From Chitinispirillales bacterium (GTDB lineage: Bacteria; Fibrobacterota; Chitinivibrionia; Chitinivibrionales; Chitinispirillaceae), in assembly GCA_031281485.1 (NCBI GenBank), contig JAITFI010000073.1:35349-99348 (forward strand): a stretch of 64,000 nucleotides of DNA. Reading direction: 5' to 3'. Of the stretch, positions 9,101-17,302 are shown piece by piece. Positions within the stretch are counted from its first letter, which is position 1. Each line of letters starts with the position of its first letter. Below the pieces are notes generated by a model. The model worked only from the letters and a program-made list of their open reading frames with translations, was not told the origin of the DNA and searched no databases. The position numbers and the translations under genes were made by a program.

Positions 9101-11620
9101 GCGGTTGTCAAGGCCGCTGTAGTTTATGAGAAACTGCGTGGGCGCCGCCATAGTTCCCCAATTCGTATCGCTCCGAGTGGGGTCGAGAACGTCGGCAATC
9201 TGCAATATTAAGCGCTGATTCCATTTGCCTCGCGAGTCTTCGCCGGGCGTGATGTTCTCGTGCAGCAGTTTGAACTTTGACCGCTCCGCCTCCGGGACGT
9301 AAAGGATATCGGTGCGGACATTCCAACCGTTCGCCCCCAACCCCTTATAATTATTGTCGAAGAGAAAGTATGATATCCGATAATTTCCATAATCTATATA
9401 GGCCTCGTGCGCGTCGCTGAAAGCCCGCAACATGAACGTATGGCTGCCGGCGCTCGCCGCCGTCCCGTTGTGCGCGTAAGAAAAGTTGACCCCCGGCCTC
9501 CCGCCGTTGAGCCACCCCGCCTCGGCGCTGTTCTCAAAGTCTATCGTATAAACCGCGGTCATACCCGGATTAACGGTGTCCCTGTATACGGTGTGATTAA
9601 CGCGCAACGCCCGTTTGGCAATGTCCACCCCGTTGCGCTTCATCACGGAGGAAATCTTGTTCGGGTACTCGTTGGACGTCCACGGCCTCGTACCGTCGTT
9701 TGTACATGATACGGTGACCTTGTTCTCGTAGCGCTTTAGAGTGGCGCGCGGGATCCTCACCTTCAGCGTTACGCTTCCTTTTGTAGGATTAACGCCGGTC
9801 GACGTCTTGAATCCCGGTACGCTGCCTATGTTCCAAGTCACGGTCTTAGCGGAGGCGTCGTACGACGGCGATCCGGTTCCGGAGATGAACTCGAAGTCGC
9901 CGTGCAGACGGTTGACGACCCGCACACCCCTCGCTTCCTCCGCCCCGTAGTTTCTATAGTCTATCGTATAGGTGATGGTGTCGTCCTCAAAGGCGTATGT
10001 CTTGTCGACGTCTAAGTAGACCTTCATGTTAGCCGACCGCTTAATGTTCATCGGGGCATGGTGGTTGCCGGTGAGGACGTTCAGCCCAAGCACTCTGAAA
10101 AATCCGTGGAAGTACTGCGGGGTGCTCGTCAGATACCTGTCGCCCGGTTCCGCCACGTCCCACTCCAGTTCGGCTTGGCGGTACATCTCGGCCATCAAGT
10201 TTGTATCGCGGGCGGCGACGGCGGAGGGCGACCCCGTCCCGTGAATCCAGTTTAGCGGGTAGACCGTCAGCGCCCTGCCGTCCGGGGTGTAGTGGTATTT
10301 GAGCATTGAGGGGCCCCACCACGACCCCTCTCCCAATGTCTTCTCGCAGGTGTCGTTCCAGGGCGCCTGCCGCCTGTCCCATAAGAATTTGGCGAAGCGC
10401 TGTCCGGCGTCGCGTTCGGAGGTATTCGCTCTGTTTATGACCGCGTGATTGACCGGGTCCCACGTGTAGCGCGGATTACCGTGCCATACATAGTTGAGCA
10501 CCGTCCGCCAAGCGGCGCGGAAGTCCTCGCCGTCGCTGAATGTCTTGAACACCGGCGTGGTGTCGTTGCGCATCTCCACCCATCCGGCAATCGGGATATT
10601 CCTCTGGCTCTGCCCGATAAGCTTGCCTATCAGCCAGTCGCTGGAGGCCTCGGCCCGACGGAACTGGTTGATGTTCCACCGGTAGGCCGAGGCGTTGTCC
10701 GTCTCCATGTAATCGGCGAACTCCCGGAAGTATGCCGGCGCCGCGTAGTCTATGTGCTGATCCGTCGGCCCGTTCGTCTCCACCCGCTTGGTTATCCCGA
10801 AGGACACGCTCAGGTTCTGCGCGTTCTGCGCCCATCTTGTAAGCTCCACCCAGCTGTCGCCGCCCTTTATGTACCCGTCGAAGCCGATGTCGCCGCTAAG
10901 CAGGTTGCCGTTTGTGTATGAGAGCGTGTCGCTCAGCCCCTTTATGAACTGAAGGAAGTCGGCCTTGTAGGATATCTTATTGCCGCGCGAGTCGTTTATG
11001 CCCATGAACTCGCCCCACTGTTTATGGGCGATCATGAGCGCGATGGCGATGTCGAAGTCGCCGTCGGCGGCGCTGTTGCCCCCGGCGGCGTTCTGCCACC
11101 CCGGTAGGACGCTGTAGTCGTACCGAGGCGCGTTCGACCCGTCGCGGTAGCGGACGACTTTGTTCATGGCGTAATCGTGGGTGAAGAGCCAGAGCCCGTC
11201 AAACGTCGTCTTGTCGGCCATCATCGCGGCGGCGAGCAAGGCGTAGCCCGTTCCCTCGGAGCAGTCGGGGTTGGAGGCGTATTTTATGTATTTGACCCCG
11301 TTCAAAGTGATATTTTGGTAATAGGAGGCGCGATTCATCATTATTTGGTAGGCGTCGCGGATAGTCTTCTCCATCTCGGCGTGGGTGACCCCGGCCGGGT
11401 TATGCGTGCCCAAGTTGGGCAGGACGTCGCCGTCAGGGTGTTCGTATGGCAGGAACTGCGGAAAGGGGAAGGCCGGATCGCCGGAGTTGATCTGGACGGG
11501 GACGGCAAAGGCTTTGACCGCCGCCAGCAGCAACGCCGATACGGCCACTACGGCGCGGATAAACGCGAACGGCGGCGCATAGGCCGGACGGGCCGGATTT
11601 TTCTGTATCAATACCAACAT
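6158..11620 (-). CDS. Giant secreted GH8 glycanase with DUF11, chitobiase-like and sorting-like domains
   Basis: A 1,820-residue secreted glycoside hydrolase. The signal region ends near residue 39 (AVKAFA). A family 8 catalytic domain fills about residues 50-520. SEGTGYALLAA carries the expected proton-donor Glu122, and AADGDFDIAIALMIAHKQW fits the GH8 signature except for Ala where Ser/Thr is usual. GH8 enzymes are inverting endo-beta-1,4-glucanases, xylanases, chitosanases or lichenases; which one cannot be told. DUF11-like repeats follow near 540-620, 965-1020 and 1260-1330, then a chitobiase C-terminal-like domain near 1380-1450 (SIWYTVNGLEPD). The last 90 residues are a FlgD/type-IX-sorting-like module (IGPNPSHNTVRIAV...NGRKVGTGTYRIVV). 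It is far longer than ordinary GH8 enzymes (350-550). No ribosome site is visible at the ATG. The 5514-6146 membrane gene follows it. Confidence 0.88.
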   Translation of the reverse strand: MLVLIQKNPARPAYAPPFAFIRAVVAVSALLLAAVKAFAVPVQINSGDPAFPFPQFLPYEHPDGDVLPNLGTHNPAGVTHAEMEKTIRDAYQIMMNRASYYQNITLNGVKYIKYASNPDCSEGTGYALLAAAMMADKTTFDGLWLFTHDYAMNKVVRYRDGSNAPRYDYSVLPGWQNAAGGNSAADGDFDIAIALMIAHKQWGEFMGINDSRGNKISYKADFLQFIKGLSDTLSYTNGNLLSGDIGFDGYIKGGDSWVELTRWAQNAQNLSVSFGITKRVETNGPTDQHIDYAAPAYFREFADYMETDNASAYRWNINQFRRAEASSDWLIGKLIGQSQRNIPIAGWVEMRNDTTPVFKTFSDGEDFRAAWRTVLNYVWHGNPRYTWDPVNHAVINRANTSERDAGQRFAKFLWDRRQAPWNDTCEKTLGEGSWWGPSMLKYHYTPDGRALTVYPLNWIHGTGSPSAVAARDTNLMAEMYRQAELEWDVAEPGDRYLTSTPQYFHGFFRVLGLNVLTGNHHAPMNIKRSANMKVYLDVDKTYAFEDDTITYTIDYRNYGAEEARGVRVVNRLHGDFEFISGTGSPSYDASAKTVTWNIGSVPGFKTSTGVNPTKGSVTLKVRIPRATLKRYENKVTVSCTNDGTRPWTSNEYPNKISSVMKRNGVDIAKRALRVNHTVYRDTVNPGMTAVYTIDFENSAEAGWLNGGRPGVNFSYAHNGTAASAGSHTFMLRAFSDAHEAYIDYGNYRISYFLFDNNYKGLGANGWNVRTDILYVPEAERSKFKLLHENITPGEDSRGKWNQRLILQIADVLDPTRSDTNWGTMAAPTQFLINYSGLDNRVHRGISTPFKGVWAVYAGNYANRNWGGDWSNNSRASGTISNDAMTSWGYPITPDFTESTAGDTIGKPVRRLHRKLCGSDASVTINNVLIEEWDGYTWRRVFGNGPLPGREVNNVVIRDTLPAGVTFLNFIGANPMGIAPRINGRVITWSIDKLLVGEKGKIQYSVRADTPSVFTDVRIPSNAWASADRESPMKSTATLVVTRDSLPPPPPELTTMYKRANKNTYSPGDTVVYTVAYKQTHGYPAVSNSSNQWTGTKPSGFDGRTISFGTSSFDMRFTPAAGTNVTLTGTMAPQSYGPPLYIFARRTAQGSVELKFDRKYIQSENFAGIEVVITSNGRAVDTVGVPMADAATSINYKVVLKSDSLLFWMGDTSSVIPFLLLRGIAVQKGDAGVRYVSTGGGSSSQITNWASRTDLAYNVTIRDTVPFGVRYVAGSAAGAVNTVTPPKQLSGSVSGNVISWPVVSGDSALGANDSLTVTWRGVVDTSKTGYVVNTAYADLGGHPKDAVGAQIRSRFSLVSGPDDPDPPPEDTLAVDTLRSDLTLSVTPSGYPSPCMFAGSVRVTLSSRPDASIWYTVNGLEPDSMSFASRRYTGPLEFIMDTELRAVAYAAGFKPVFTDTHKYVPVNTVPIVFAMFYDNVGDGLAHGVKLIVYPNWASSLNQSVVKAHPELLSLPGLPAIDSLSFAGDTIVILFRNGAGVDPLGANSKLIITDPPLPDPRYANADGYLAAGEHNIRDGVVPVITQAVYYVTVKGGTLQSGVVEGDTLAVTFNKPPSVHNSGELVPFVLSYVSSGVTYKYELMLRPDTRLDGNTCYFTVAGISGSTPPGGVPSEGDSIRVKVGGRGIWQMDTAIVQLHENNPAVALNIRYPNFKYTVKIGPNPSHNTVRIAVAMDPFLPAAFDKLAPKAVIFDRMGSVVAVKSDTAFKLGDDHCEQCHVLVWDACNQNGRKVGTGTYRIVVTMTDQDGGKKTIGNKVYIIRRK

Positions 11621-11722
11621 AACATTAATATAATTAATTTTGGGGGCGAATGTTGAAAATTTGATACTATCGATCGGTTATAGTCAAAATTAACGCCTGA
11701 AAAATACTTTAAAAAATAATTA

Positions 11723-11750
11723 TTGACACACCATATCCCGCATATAATAT
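11723..11750 (+). promoter_or_regulatory. Sigma-70-type promoter for the 11802-13001 operon
   Basis: TTGACA at 11723-11728 and TAATAT at 11745-11750 are 16 bases apart; an overlapping TATAAT lies two bases earlier. Transcription would start near 11757, giving a leader of about 45 nt. The divergent GH8 gene begins at 11620, so this gap may hold promoters for both directions. Confidence 0.6.
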
Positions 11751-11801
11751 ATTTATGTATGGGGTTTGTTCAACTTCAGCACTATTGGGAGGGCAGCTAT
11801 C

Positions 11802-12017
11802 ATGCAACTATCGCAGGAGCAAATGGTTAAGCTTCTGAAGGGAAACTATACGTTTTCCTTGTGGAGCATGTCTATGCTCATAACGCGCCTGAAGGGAGTA
11901 TACGCGAATGATTCATCGCCTTCGTCCTTGGAGAAGTGCACCGGCGAAATGAACGTTTTCGTCAACAAGTTCAAGAGCGTAATGGGCAACGATTACGCGG
12001 TTTTGCAGAAACTGTAA
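11802..12017 (+). CDS. Small protein of unknown function
   Basis: A 71-residue, probably helical cytoplasmic protein with no signal peptide or membrane segment (MQLSQEQMVKLLKGNYTFSL...). The frame is open from further upstream (11766), but GGGAGGG lies a few bases before the ATG at 11802 and decides this start. It ends 21 bp before the 320-residue gene on the same strand, behind a good promoter, so the two probably form an operon ended by the hairpin at 13025. I recognise no family. Confidence 0.6.
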   Translation: MQLSQEQMVKLLKGNYTFSLWSMSMLITRLKGVYANDSSPSSLEKCTGEMNVFVNKFKSVMGNDYAVLQKL

Positions 12018-12038
12018 ACCGGAGAGGGGGAGTATTTT

Positions 12039-13001
12039 ATGTTAATGACTTTTGATGAAACATCAAAAAAGATCAGCGGCGGGGAGTTGCTCCACATCGC
12101 CGGTACGGAGGAGCTTCTCAGAAAGCTGCCCAAGGGCAATTGGATCGGCGGTTCCACGGAGTACTTCATGGCCAAGGAGGGGGGCACGGTCTCCGGCGAA
12201 CTGCTCTTCGTAACGGCCCTCCCTTACACGGATTTCTCGGTCAAATCCTACGGCGACGACGACATAAAAAACGTGGCTCTAGACGCTTTCGACAACGGTT
12301 TCTCAATAGCCATTGTCCCTTTCGACAGCGCCGTCCACAAGACCTACGCCGAAAAGGCGCCGGGGTTCGAAGATATGTTCATAAAAAACGTGGCTGGGTG
12401 GATCGCCGGGCTCAATTTGAGCAAAACCGGGCAAACGCCCATCGCCGTCAACGGGCAAACGGGGGAGGCGCACGCCGACAAAGCGGCGGTGCTGCACATC
12501 GGGGTGCCGGAGGGCAAGGCCGTGACTATCGGCGTCATAAACATCTTCTCCCAAGACGAGGAGTCGCCGGTCATCGAGTTCCTCGAAGACGGTTTCTCCG
12601 CGATTAAGTGCCTGATCAACGGCAAGGAGCGCTCTTTCGCCGACTACATCGCCGAGGAGGGCATAGACACTAAGCTGCCGCTCGTGGGCGACTACTCCGG
12701 CAACGGCGTCAACATATCGTTCAAGTCCGTGGGAAGCGGCATGGTGAACTTTTACGCGCCGGTATTCACCGGCATAAAGTACAGAATGGCTAAGGCGGTC
12801 CCCAACTACGCGGAGGAACTCAACAACCACTTGGCCGACTTCCACGACGCGCACTCGGTCTTCTCATGCAACTGTATCCTAAACTTCCTATACGGGGAGC
12901 TTGAGGGCAAAAACATAGAACTGTTCAGGGGGCCGATAACATTCGGGGAGATCGCGTACCAGCTTGTGAACCAGACGCTGGTGTACGTTTCTGTGCTGTA
13001 A
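12039..13001 (+). CDS. Conserved hypothetical protein (possibly DUF6976-like)
   Basis: A soluble 320-residue protein with no signal peptide. Distinctive stretches are LPKGNWIGGSTEYFMA near residue 30 and HSVFSCNCILNFLYGELEG near 275. The CNC pair and the GNWIGG motif look like conserved family signatures, and from memory they resemble proteins labelled DUF6976, which I cannot confirm here. No enzymatic motif is evident. GGAGAGGGGG lies before the ATG. It follows the 71-residue gene by 21 bp, and a strong terminator follows it, so the two genes are a self-contained unit. Confidence 0.7.
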   Translation: MLMTFDETSKKISGGELLHIAGTEELLRKLPKGNWIGGSTEYFMAKEGGTVSGELLFVTALPYTDFSVKSYGDDDIKNVALDAFDNGFSIAIVPFDSAVHKTYAEKAPGFEDMFIKNVAGWIAGLNLSKTGQTPIAVNGQTGEAHADKAAVLHIGVPEGKAVTIGVINIFSQDEESPVIEFLEDGFSAIKCLINGKERSFADYIAEEGIDTKLPLVGDYSGNGVNISFKSVGSGMVNFYAPVFTGIKYRMAKAVPNYAEELNNHLADFHDAHSVFSCNCILNFLYGELEGKNIELFRGPITFGEIAYQLVNQTLVYVSVL

Positions 13002-13024
13002 ATAGCGCCGGAATCACCGCGCGC

Positions 13025-13058
13025 GGCGGCGGGCCTGCGGGACCACCGCCTTTTTTTT
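13025..13058 (+). terminator. Rho-independent terminator
   Basis: GGCGG at 13025-13029 pairs with CCGCC at 13046-13050, and eight Ts follow at once (13051-13058). It closes the 11802-13001 unit. Confidence 0.75.
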
Positions 13059-13144
13059 CGGCGGACGTTGCTTTTAGCGTTTCAACATCTTATTTTTAAT
13101 ATTGCGTTGTATATCCAAAAACTCAAAACCGTGGAGGAGGCGTA

Positions 13145-13423
13145 ATGCTGACAGCGTTTGTATCTCTCAGAGTCCGGCGGGACAGCATAAACGGTATCGC
13201 CGAGAAACTCGCCGACATAAACGGCGTGAGCGAGGTCTACTCAATGTCCGGCCATTTCGACATAATCGCCATAATCCGCGTACGAAACTGCGACGATCTA
13301 GCCGACATCGTCACGAACAAAATGCTGAAATTTGAAGGCATTCTGGACTCCGAAACTCAAATAGCCTTCAAGGTACACTCTAAACACGACTTGGAAAGCA
13401 TGTTTTCGCTTGGAGAGAACTGA
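13145..13423 (+). CDS. Stand-alone Lrp/AsnC ligand-binding (RAM) domain protein
   Basis: A 92-residue protein matching only the C-terminal effector-binding domain of Lrp/AsnC regulators. The pattern is MLTAFVSLRVRRDSINGIAE, GVSEVYSMSGHFDIIAIIRV, and a C-terminal strand near TQIAFKV. There is no DNA-binding helix-turn-helix. Such stand-alone domains form dimers or octamers that bind amino acids and may modulate full-length regulators or enzymes. GGAGGAGG lies just before the ATG. It ends 3 bp before the kinase gene, so the two are tightly co-transcribed; it may supply a ligand-sensing partner to the kinase (inference). Confidence 0.8.
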   Translation: MLTAFVSLRVRRDSINGIAEKLADINGVSEVYSMSGHFDIIAIIRVRNCDDLADIVTNKMLKFEGILDSETQIAFKVHSKHDLESMFSLGEN

Positions 13424-13426
13424 GGA

Positions 13427-16267
13427 ATGAACATCCCTCCCCCGCCCCCGCCGACTCCGCCGACGCCGATGCAACCCGGACCGCCCCCGCGGCGGGGCCA
13501 GTCCGGCGCGCCGTCCGGAGCGCAGCCCGGCCAACCCGGCGCCAAGGGCGGCTTTAAAATCCGCAACGTGCTCAATACCGTCAACCGCACGATACTCCAA
13601 GCCGGAGCGGTTCTCGGCAAGTACAATATAATAGAAGAAATAGGCAGGGGCGGCATGGCGGTGGTCTACAAGGCCCTGCAAACCGACCTGAAACGCGAGG
13701 TGGCGCTAAAAGTCATGCCCGCGAACATCACCCTCAACTACAGATTCGTGGAGCGCTTCCTGAGCGAGGGGCAGTCCGTCGCGAAACTCAGCCACCCGAA
13801 TATCGTCAACATCTACGAGATGTCCTCCGAAAACGGCGTCTACTACATCGCCATGGAGTACATAACAGGCACAAACCTCTACCAGCACCTCAACGAAAAC
13901 AAGCCCAAACTGGTAGACGTTCTGGAGATCGTCTCCAAACTCGCCGACGCGCTGGCCTACGCCCACAGCCAGAAGATCATCCACCGCGACCTGAAACTGA
14001 ACAACGTCATCATGAAGGACCCGCTCACACCAGTGCTCATAGACTTCGGCTTGGCCAAGGCGCTCGAGGAGTCCGACAGCGGCGGCGGCATAACGCGGAC
14101 GGGCGAGATCATGGGTTCGCCGGCGTACATGGCGCCGGAGCGGTTGATGGGCAAAGAGGTGGACCACCGAAGCGATATATGCTCGCTGGGCATAATGCTA
14201 TACGAGATGCTGACTTTCAAAAACCCGTACTTAGACCAGCGCAACCTCCACCAGACGACCTTCAACGTCATGGAGGCCAACCCCATCCCGCCCAAGAAGC
14301 TCATCCCGTGGCTCCCCGTGGAAATAGAAGCCATAACCCTCAAAGCGATGGCCAAAGACCCGGCCGCGCGCTACCAGACCATGGAGGAACTGCGCAAGGA
14401 CATAATCCGCTACCAAAACGGCGAGCCCGTGATGGCGAGGCCGCCATCGCTCAAAAAACGAACGGCAAGCTACATGCGCAAGCGGTGGGCGCCTATCGCG
14501 ATCACGCTCCTCGTGCTGATCTTCTCCGGAATCATCGGCGGCAGTTATTATATCCAGAGGAAGCGCGTGTATTCGTACTGGCAACTCTTCTACGCGCAAT
14601 CCCTAAGCACCTCGTCGGGCGAATGGACGCTTGTAAACAGCGACAGCCTGCTTCAGGGCAAGCTGGAAGACGGCACCAGATCTTTCACCATTTCATCGCC
14701 GGGCTTTTCATTCATGCGCCTCGAACAGCACTTCAACCGCGACGTGATGATTGAGTTCGACATATCCGCGCCATCCAAAAATCTGCATAGGGCCGGCCTC
14801 TTCCTATTCGGCGACAGCCCCGAAAACGCGCACTGCGTACACATAAACCGCGACGGCTTCGGGGAGAGCGGAATAACATATCCGGGGAGCCAGTTTCTCT
14901 TCAGCGACGCGGAACGCGGCACAATCCCGTGGCAAGACGTCAACCAGATCTCCGTGGAACGCCAGCAAAATTCCATATCTTTGACGATAAACGGAATGCC
15001 TGTCGCGCGCGTGTACGACTTCTTTCCGGCCATCGGCAAACACAACGAGAAGATCGGCTTCTTCGTTAAAGGCTCGGAAGCCACCATCTCAAACGTCAGG
15101 GTATACCGCCGCGCCATACCGCAGATACCCAGCCCGACGCTGATCGGCGACCGCTTCCGCGAACGCGGCGACTTCGAGTCCGCCATCGACGAGTACAACG
15201 GCCTGATGATCGACCAATCGGCGCTCAACCTGACGAAAGACCTGCACCTGAACATTGCCGATTGCATGATACGCTTAGGCAAATACGAAGATGCGATAAA
15301 CATCCTCGACAAGAGCGCGCAACTCCACAGCAGCGACGCCCTGAAAGCCAAAGCAAGATACCTTAGCGGGCTCTCCTACCTCTTCATGGGCGACACGGTA
15401 AGGGCCGAGGGGGCGTTCGCGGTGGTCACGCGCTACTACAAACAGAGCACCGTCGGATTTTCGATAATGGCGGCGGAGATCGCCCGATGCGCCAAACTTG
15501 TGAACGCCGGTGAAACGGATTGGGCGCTGAGGGATATAGTATCCAACGCCACGCTCTATCCAAAAGCCACGCCCCACTGGGGCGCGCTGCACCTGAGCAT
15601 TCTGGAAAAAATGGCGAGGGAAGGCGCTGTAGACGGAGCCTCGCGCGTATCAAACTCTATCAACGCGCTCTACGGCGACTACCCTGAGATAAAAGCCCGC
15701 GCCAAAATAGCCGTGGCCGACGCCTACCTCAACGCCGGTCAAACGGCGACCGCGTCGGACATGTACAACCAGTCGATCAACCAAAGCGCCTCCGACAACG
15801 TATGGCGCTCATGGTACGCGATAGCCGACTTATACGAGTACAACTTCGACTACGAGCACGCCCAAAAGATCTATAACAAGATATTGAAAGAAGCGCCGCC
15901 TGCCTCCGTTATGCACTGGATGGCCAAAATCAAATGCGCCGAACAATCCGTCCGCGACACGGCCACACTGGCGACAGCCCAGCTACTGCACGAAACGGTA
16001 GACGGCCCGCACCCGTTCCTCATGCCGAGAATCATCGCCGCATACTACACAGACAGAATAACGGAAATAGAATTCCTGAGCATCTGGGACAACCTGCTGC
16101 CGCAAGACTCGTGGGGCCTCTACTACGTGGCGCGAAAACTCCTGCTGCAAGGCAACCGCGCGGAAGCCATATCTGTAATAACAGTACTCCAACGCCAACT
16201 ACCGGTGTCGTCGTGGCAGACGTTTCAGGTACAGAAGATTTTATATGCTCCCGATAAATGGAACTAG
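13427..16267 (+). CDS. Membrane Ser/Thr protein kinase with tetratricopeptide repeats
   Basis: A 946-residue Hanks-type kinase. The first 45 residues are Pro/Gly-rich (PPPPPPTPPTP) and disordered. The kinase domain spans about residues 64-330: glycine loop IGRGGMAVVYK, Lys95 in VALKVM, catalytic HRDLKLNN with Asp188, metal-binding Asp206 in DFG, and APE in AYMAPERL. All key residues are present, so it should be active. One transmembrane helix (about 355-374) leads to a periplasmic part: a lectin/LamG-like beta domain at about 380-570, then tetratricopeptide repeats to the end (GDFESAIDEYNGL, GKYEDAINIL, YEHAQKIYNKIL). The build suggests sensing outside, signalling inside. The upstream RAM-domain gene is 3 bp away. 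Confidence 0.92.
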   Translation: MNIPPPPPPTPPTPMQPGPPPRRGQSGAPSGAQPGQPGAKGGFKIRNVLNTVNRTILQAGAVLGKYNIIEEIGRGGMAVVYKALQTDLKREVALKVMPANITLNYRFVERFLSEGQSVAKLSHPNIVNIYEMSSENGVYYIAMEYITGTNLYQHLNENKPKLVDVLEIVSKLADALAYAHSQKIIHRDLKLNNVIMKDPLTPVLIDFGLAKALEESDSGGGITRTGEIMGSPAYMAPERLMGKEVDHRSDICSLGIMLYEMLTFKNPYLDQRNLHQTTFNVMEANPIPPKKLIPWLPVEIEAITLKAMAKDPAARYQTMEELRKDIIRYQNGEPVMARPPSLKKRTASYMRKRWAPIAITLLVLIFSGIIGGSYYIQRKRVYSYWQLFYAQSLSTSSGEWTLVNSDSLLQGKLEDGTRSFTISSPGFSFMRLEQHFNRDVMIEFDISAPSKNLHRAGLFLFGDSPENAHCVHINRDGFGESGITYPGSQFLFSDAERGTIPWQDVNQISVERQQNSISLTINGMPVARVYDFFPAIGKHNEKIGFFVKGSEATISNVRVYRRAIPQIPSPTLIGDRFRERGDFESAIDEYNGLMIDQSALNLTKDLHLNIADCMIRLGKYEDAINILDKSAQLHSSDALKAKARYLSGLSYLFMGDTVRAEGAFAVVTRYYKQSTVGFSIMAAEIARCAKLVNAGETDWALRDIVSNATLYPKATPHWGALHLSILEKMAREGAVDGASRVSNSINALYGDYPEIKARAKIAVADAYLNAGQTATASDMYNQSINQSASDNVWRSWYAIADLYEYNFDYEHAQKIYNKILKEAPPASVMHWMAKIKCAEQSVRDTATLATAQLLHETVDGPHPFLMPRIIAAYYTDRITEIEFLSIWDNLLPQDSWGLYYVARKLLLQGNRAEAISVITVLQRQLPVSSWQTFQVQKILYAPDKWN

Positions 16268-16336
16268 GCTTTTAATACAAATGAGAAATATAAGCGCTCA
16301 CATAATCCAAGCGCAGCGGATGGCTTTCTGTCTTTT

Positions 16337-16585
16337 ATGGCAAATACTATTACGGACAGAGTAGTTTTCTATAACGGGGATTCGGAAACAATAGACTATC
16401 TTAAGAGACTCATTGCCGTCAAAGAAGATGCGTTACGTTTAATTGGGTTTATAGAAGAACAGCCAATCCTAGGTTTAAAGATTTATCCTTTGAATTGCCG
16501 ATATTTTCGTTGTACAGGAGCAGATTCCGCCCGCTTTTGTCTCGGCATAATGTATATTTATACGGAGGGGTTTTGGCTGACCTAA
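16337..16585 (+). CDS. Possible small protein, doubtful
   Basis: An 82-codon frame in the 345-bp gap between the kinase and a FISUMP gene (MANTITDRVVFYNGDSETID...). The N-terminal half reads like protein, the C-terminal half is odd (CRYFRCTGADSARFC), and no ribosome site precedes the ATG. It may be a gene remnant or chance. I see nothing else in the gap except AAAGGGGCAAGG, the ribosome site of the next gene. Confidence 0.22.
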   Translation: MANTITDRVVFYNGDSETIDYLKRLIAVKEDALRLIGFIEEQPILGLKIYPLNCRYFRCTGADSARFCLGIMYIYTEGFWLT

Positions 16586-16612
16586 TCTCGATTAACCGAA
16601 AGGGGCAAGGCT

Positions 16613-17278
16613 ATGCGCGGAGTTGTTCGGGCGGCGATGGCGGTGTTGGCGGCGGCGCTCTGTTTGGCAGGGTGCTCGAATACGCCTGCGCATGAATCCG
16701 TATCTGTAACACACGATACGATCACCGACCGCAGAGACGGGAAGACGTACAAGATAATAACGATCAAACAGCAGACGTGGATGGCGGAGAATCTTAATTA
16801 TCTGACATCAAGCGGTTCTTGGTGCTACGACAGTATTAACAGCAACTGCGGTTACTACGGCAGGCTGTACGACTGGAACACGGCTAGGAAAGCTTGTTTT
16901 TCGGGTTGGCATCTACCCACAAAACAGGATTGGGAGAGTTTCGGGAAAGCCTTGGGAGGCGTGGGAGAGCCGGATGAAGACGGCAATGTTAATTGGTACG
17001 GTTTGGGCAGGCATCTGAAAGCGAAAATTTGCTGGTACGATAGCGGCGGCGGTACAAACAATTACGGATTTTCGGCCATGCCGGGCGGCGTCCGCCTTTC
17101 TGACAACGGACGTTTCGTTAATTCCGGCTACTTCGGCTTCTGGTGGACAGATACGGATTACGGTAACAGCAGAGACAGCGCCTACTTCTTGAATATGCGC
17201 CACGACCATGACATCGTGAGCGAGTTCCACGGCAACAAAGGCTACGGCATGTCGGTACGCTGCCGACGGGACAACTGA
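16613..17278 (+). CDS. FISUMP-domain lipoprotein
   Basis: A 221-residue lipoprotein with signal peptide and lipobox LAGC (Cys21), a very short linker and a FISUMP domain at about residues 38-219. Hallmarks are YKIITIKQQTWMAENLNYLT, SWCYDS, YDWNTARKACFSGWHLPTK, GFSAMPGG, FWWTDTD and SVRCRRDN. Compared with the copy at 1271-2017 the linker is nearly absent, which would hold the domain close to the membrane. The gene stands alone and converges on the LpxI gene. Confidence 0.9.
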   Translation: MRGVVRAAMAVLAAALCLAGCSNTPAHESVSVTHDTITDRRDGKTYKIITIKQQTWMAENLNYLTSSGSWCYDSINSNCGYYGRLYDWNTARKACFSGWHLPTKQDWESFGKALGGVGEPDEDGNVNWYGLGRHLKAKICWYDSGGGTNNYGFSAMPGGVRLSDNGRFVNSGYFGFWWTDTDYGNSRDSAYFLNMRHDHDIVSEFHGNKGYGMSVRCRRDN

Positions 17279-17302
17279 ATTTATCGGCCGCCGCAATACT
17301 GC

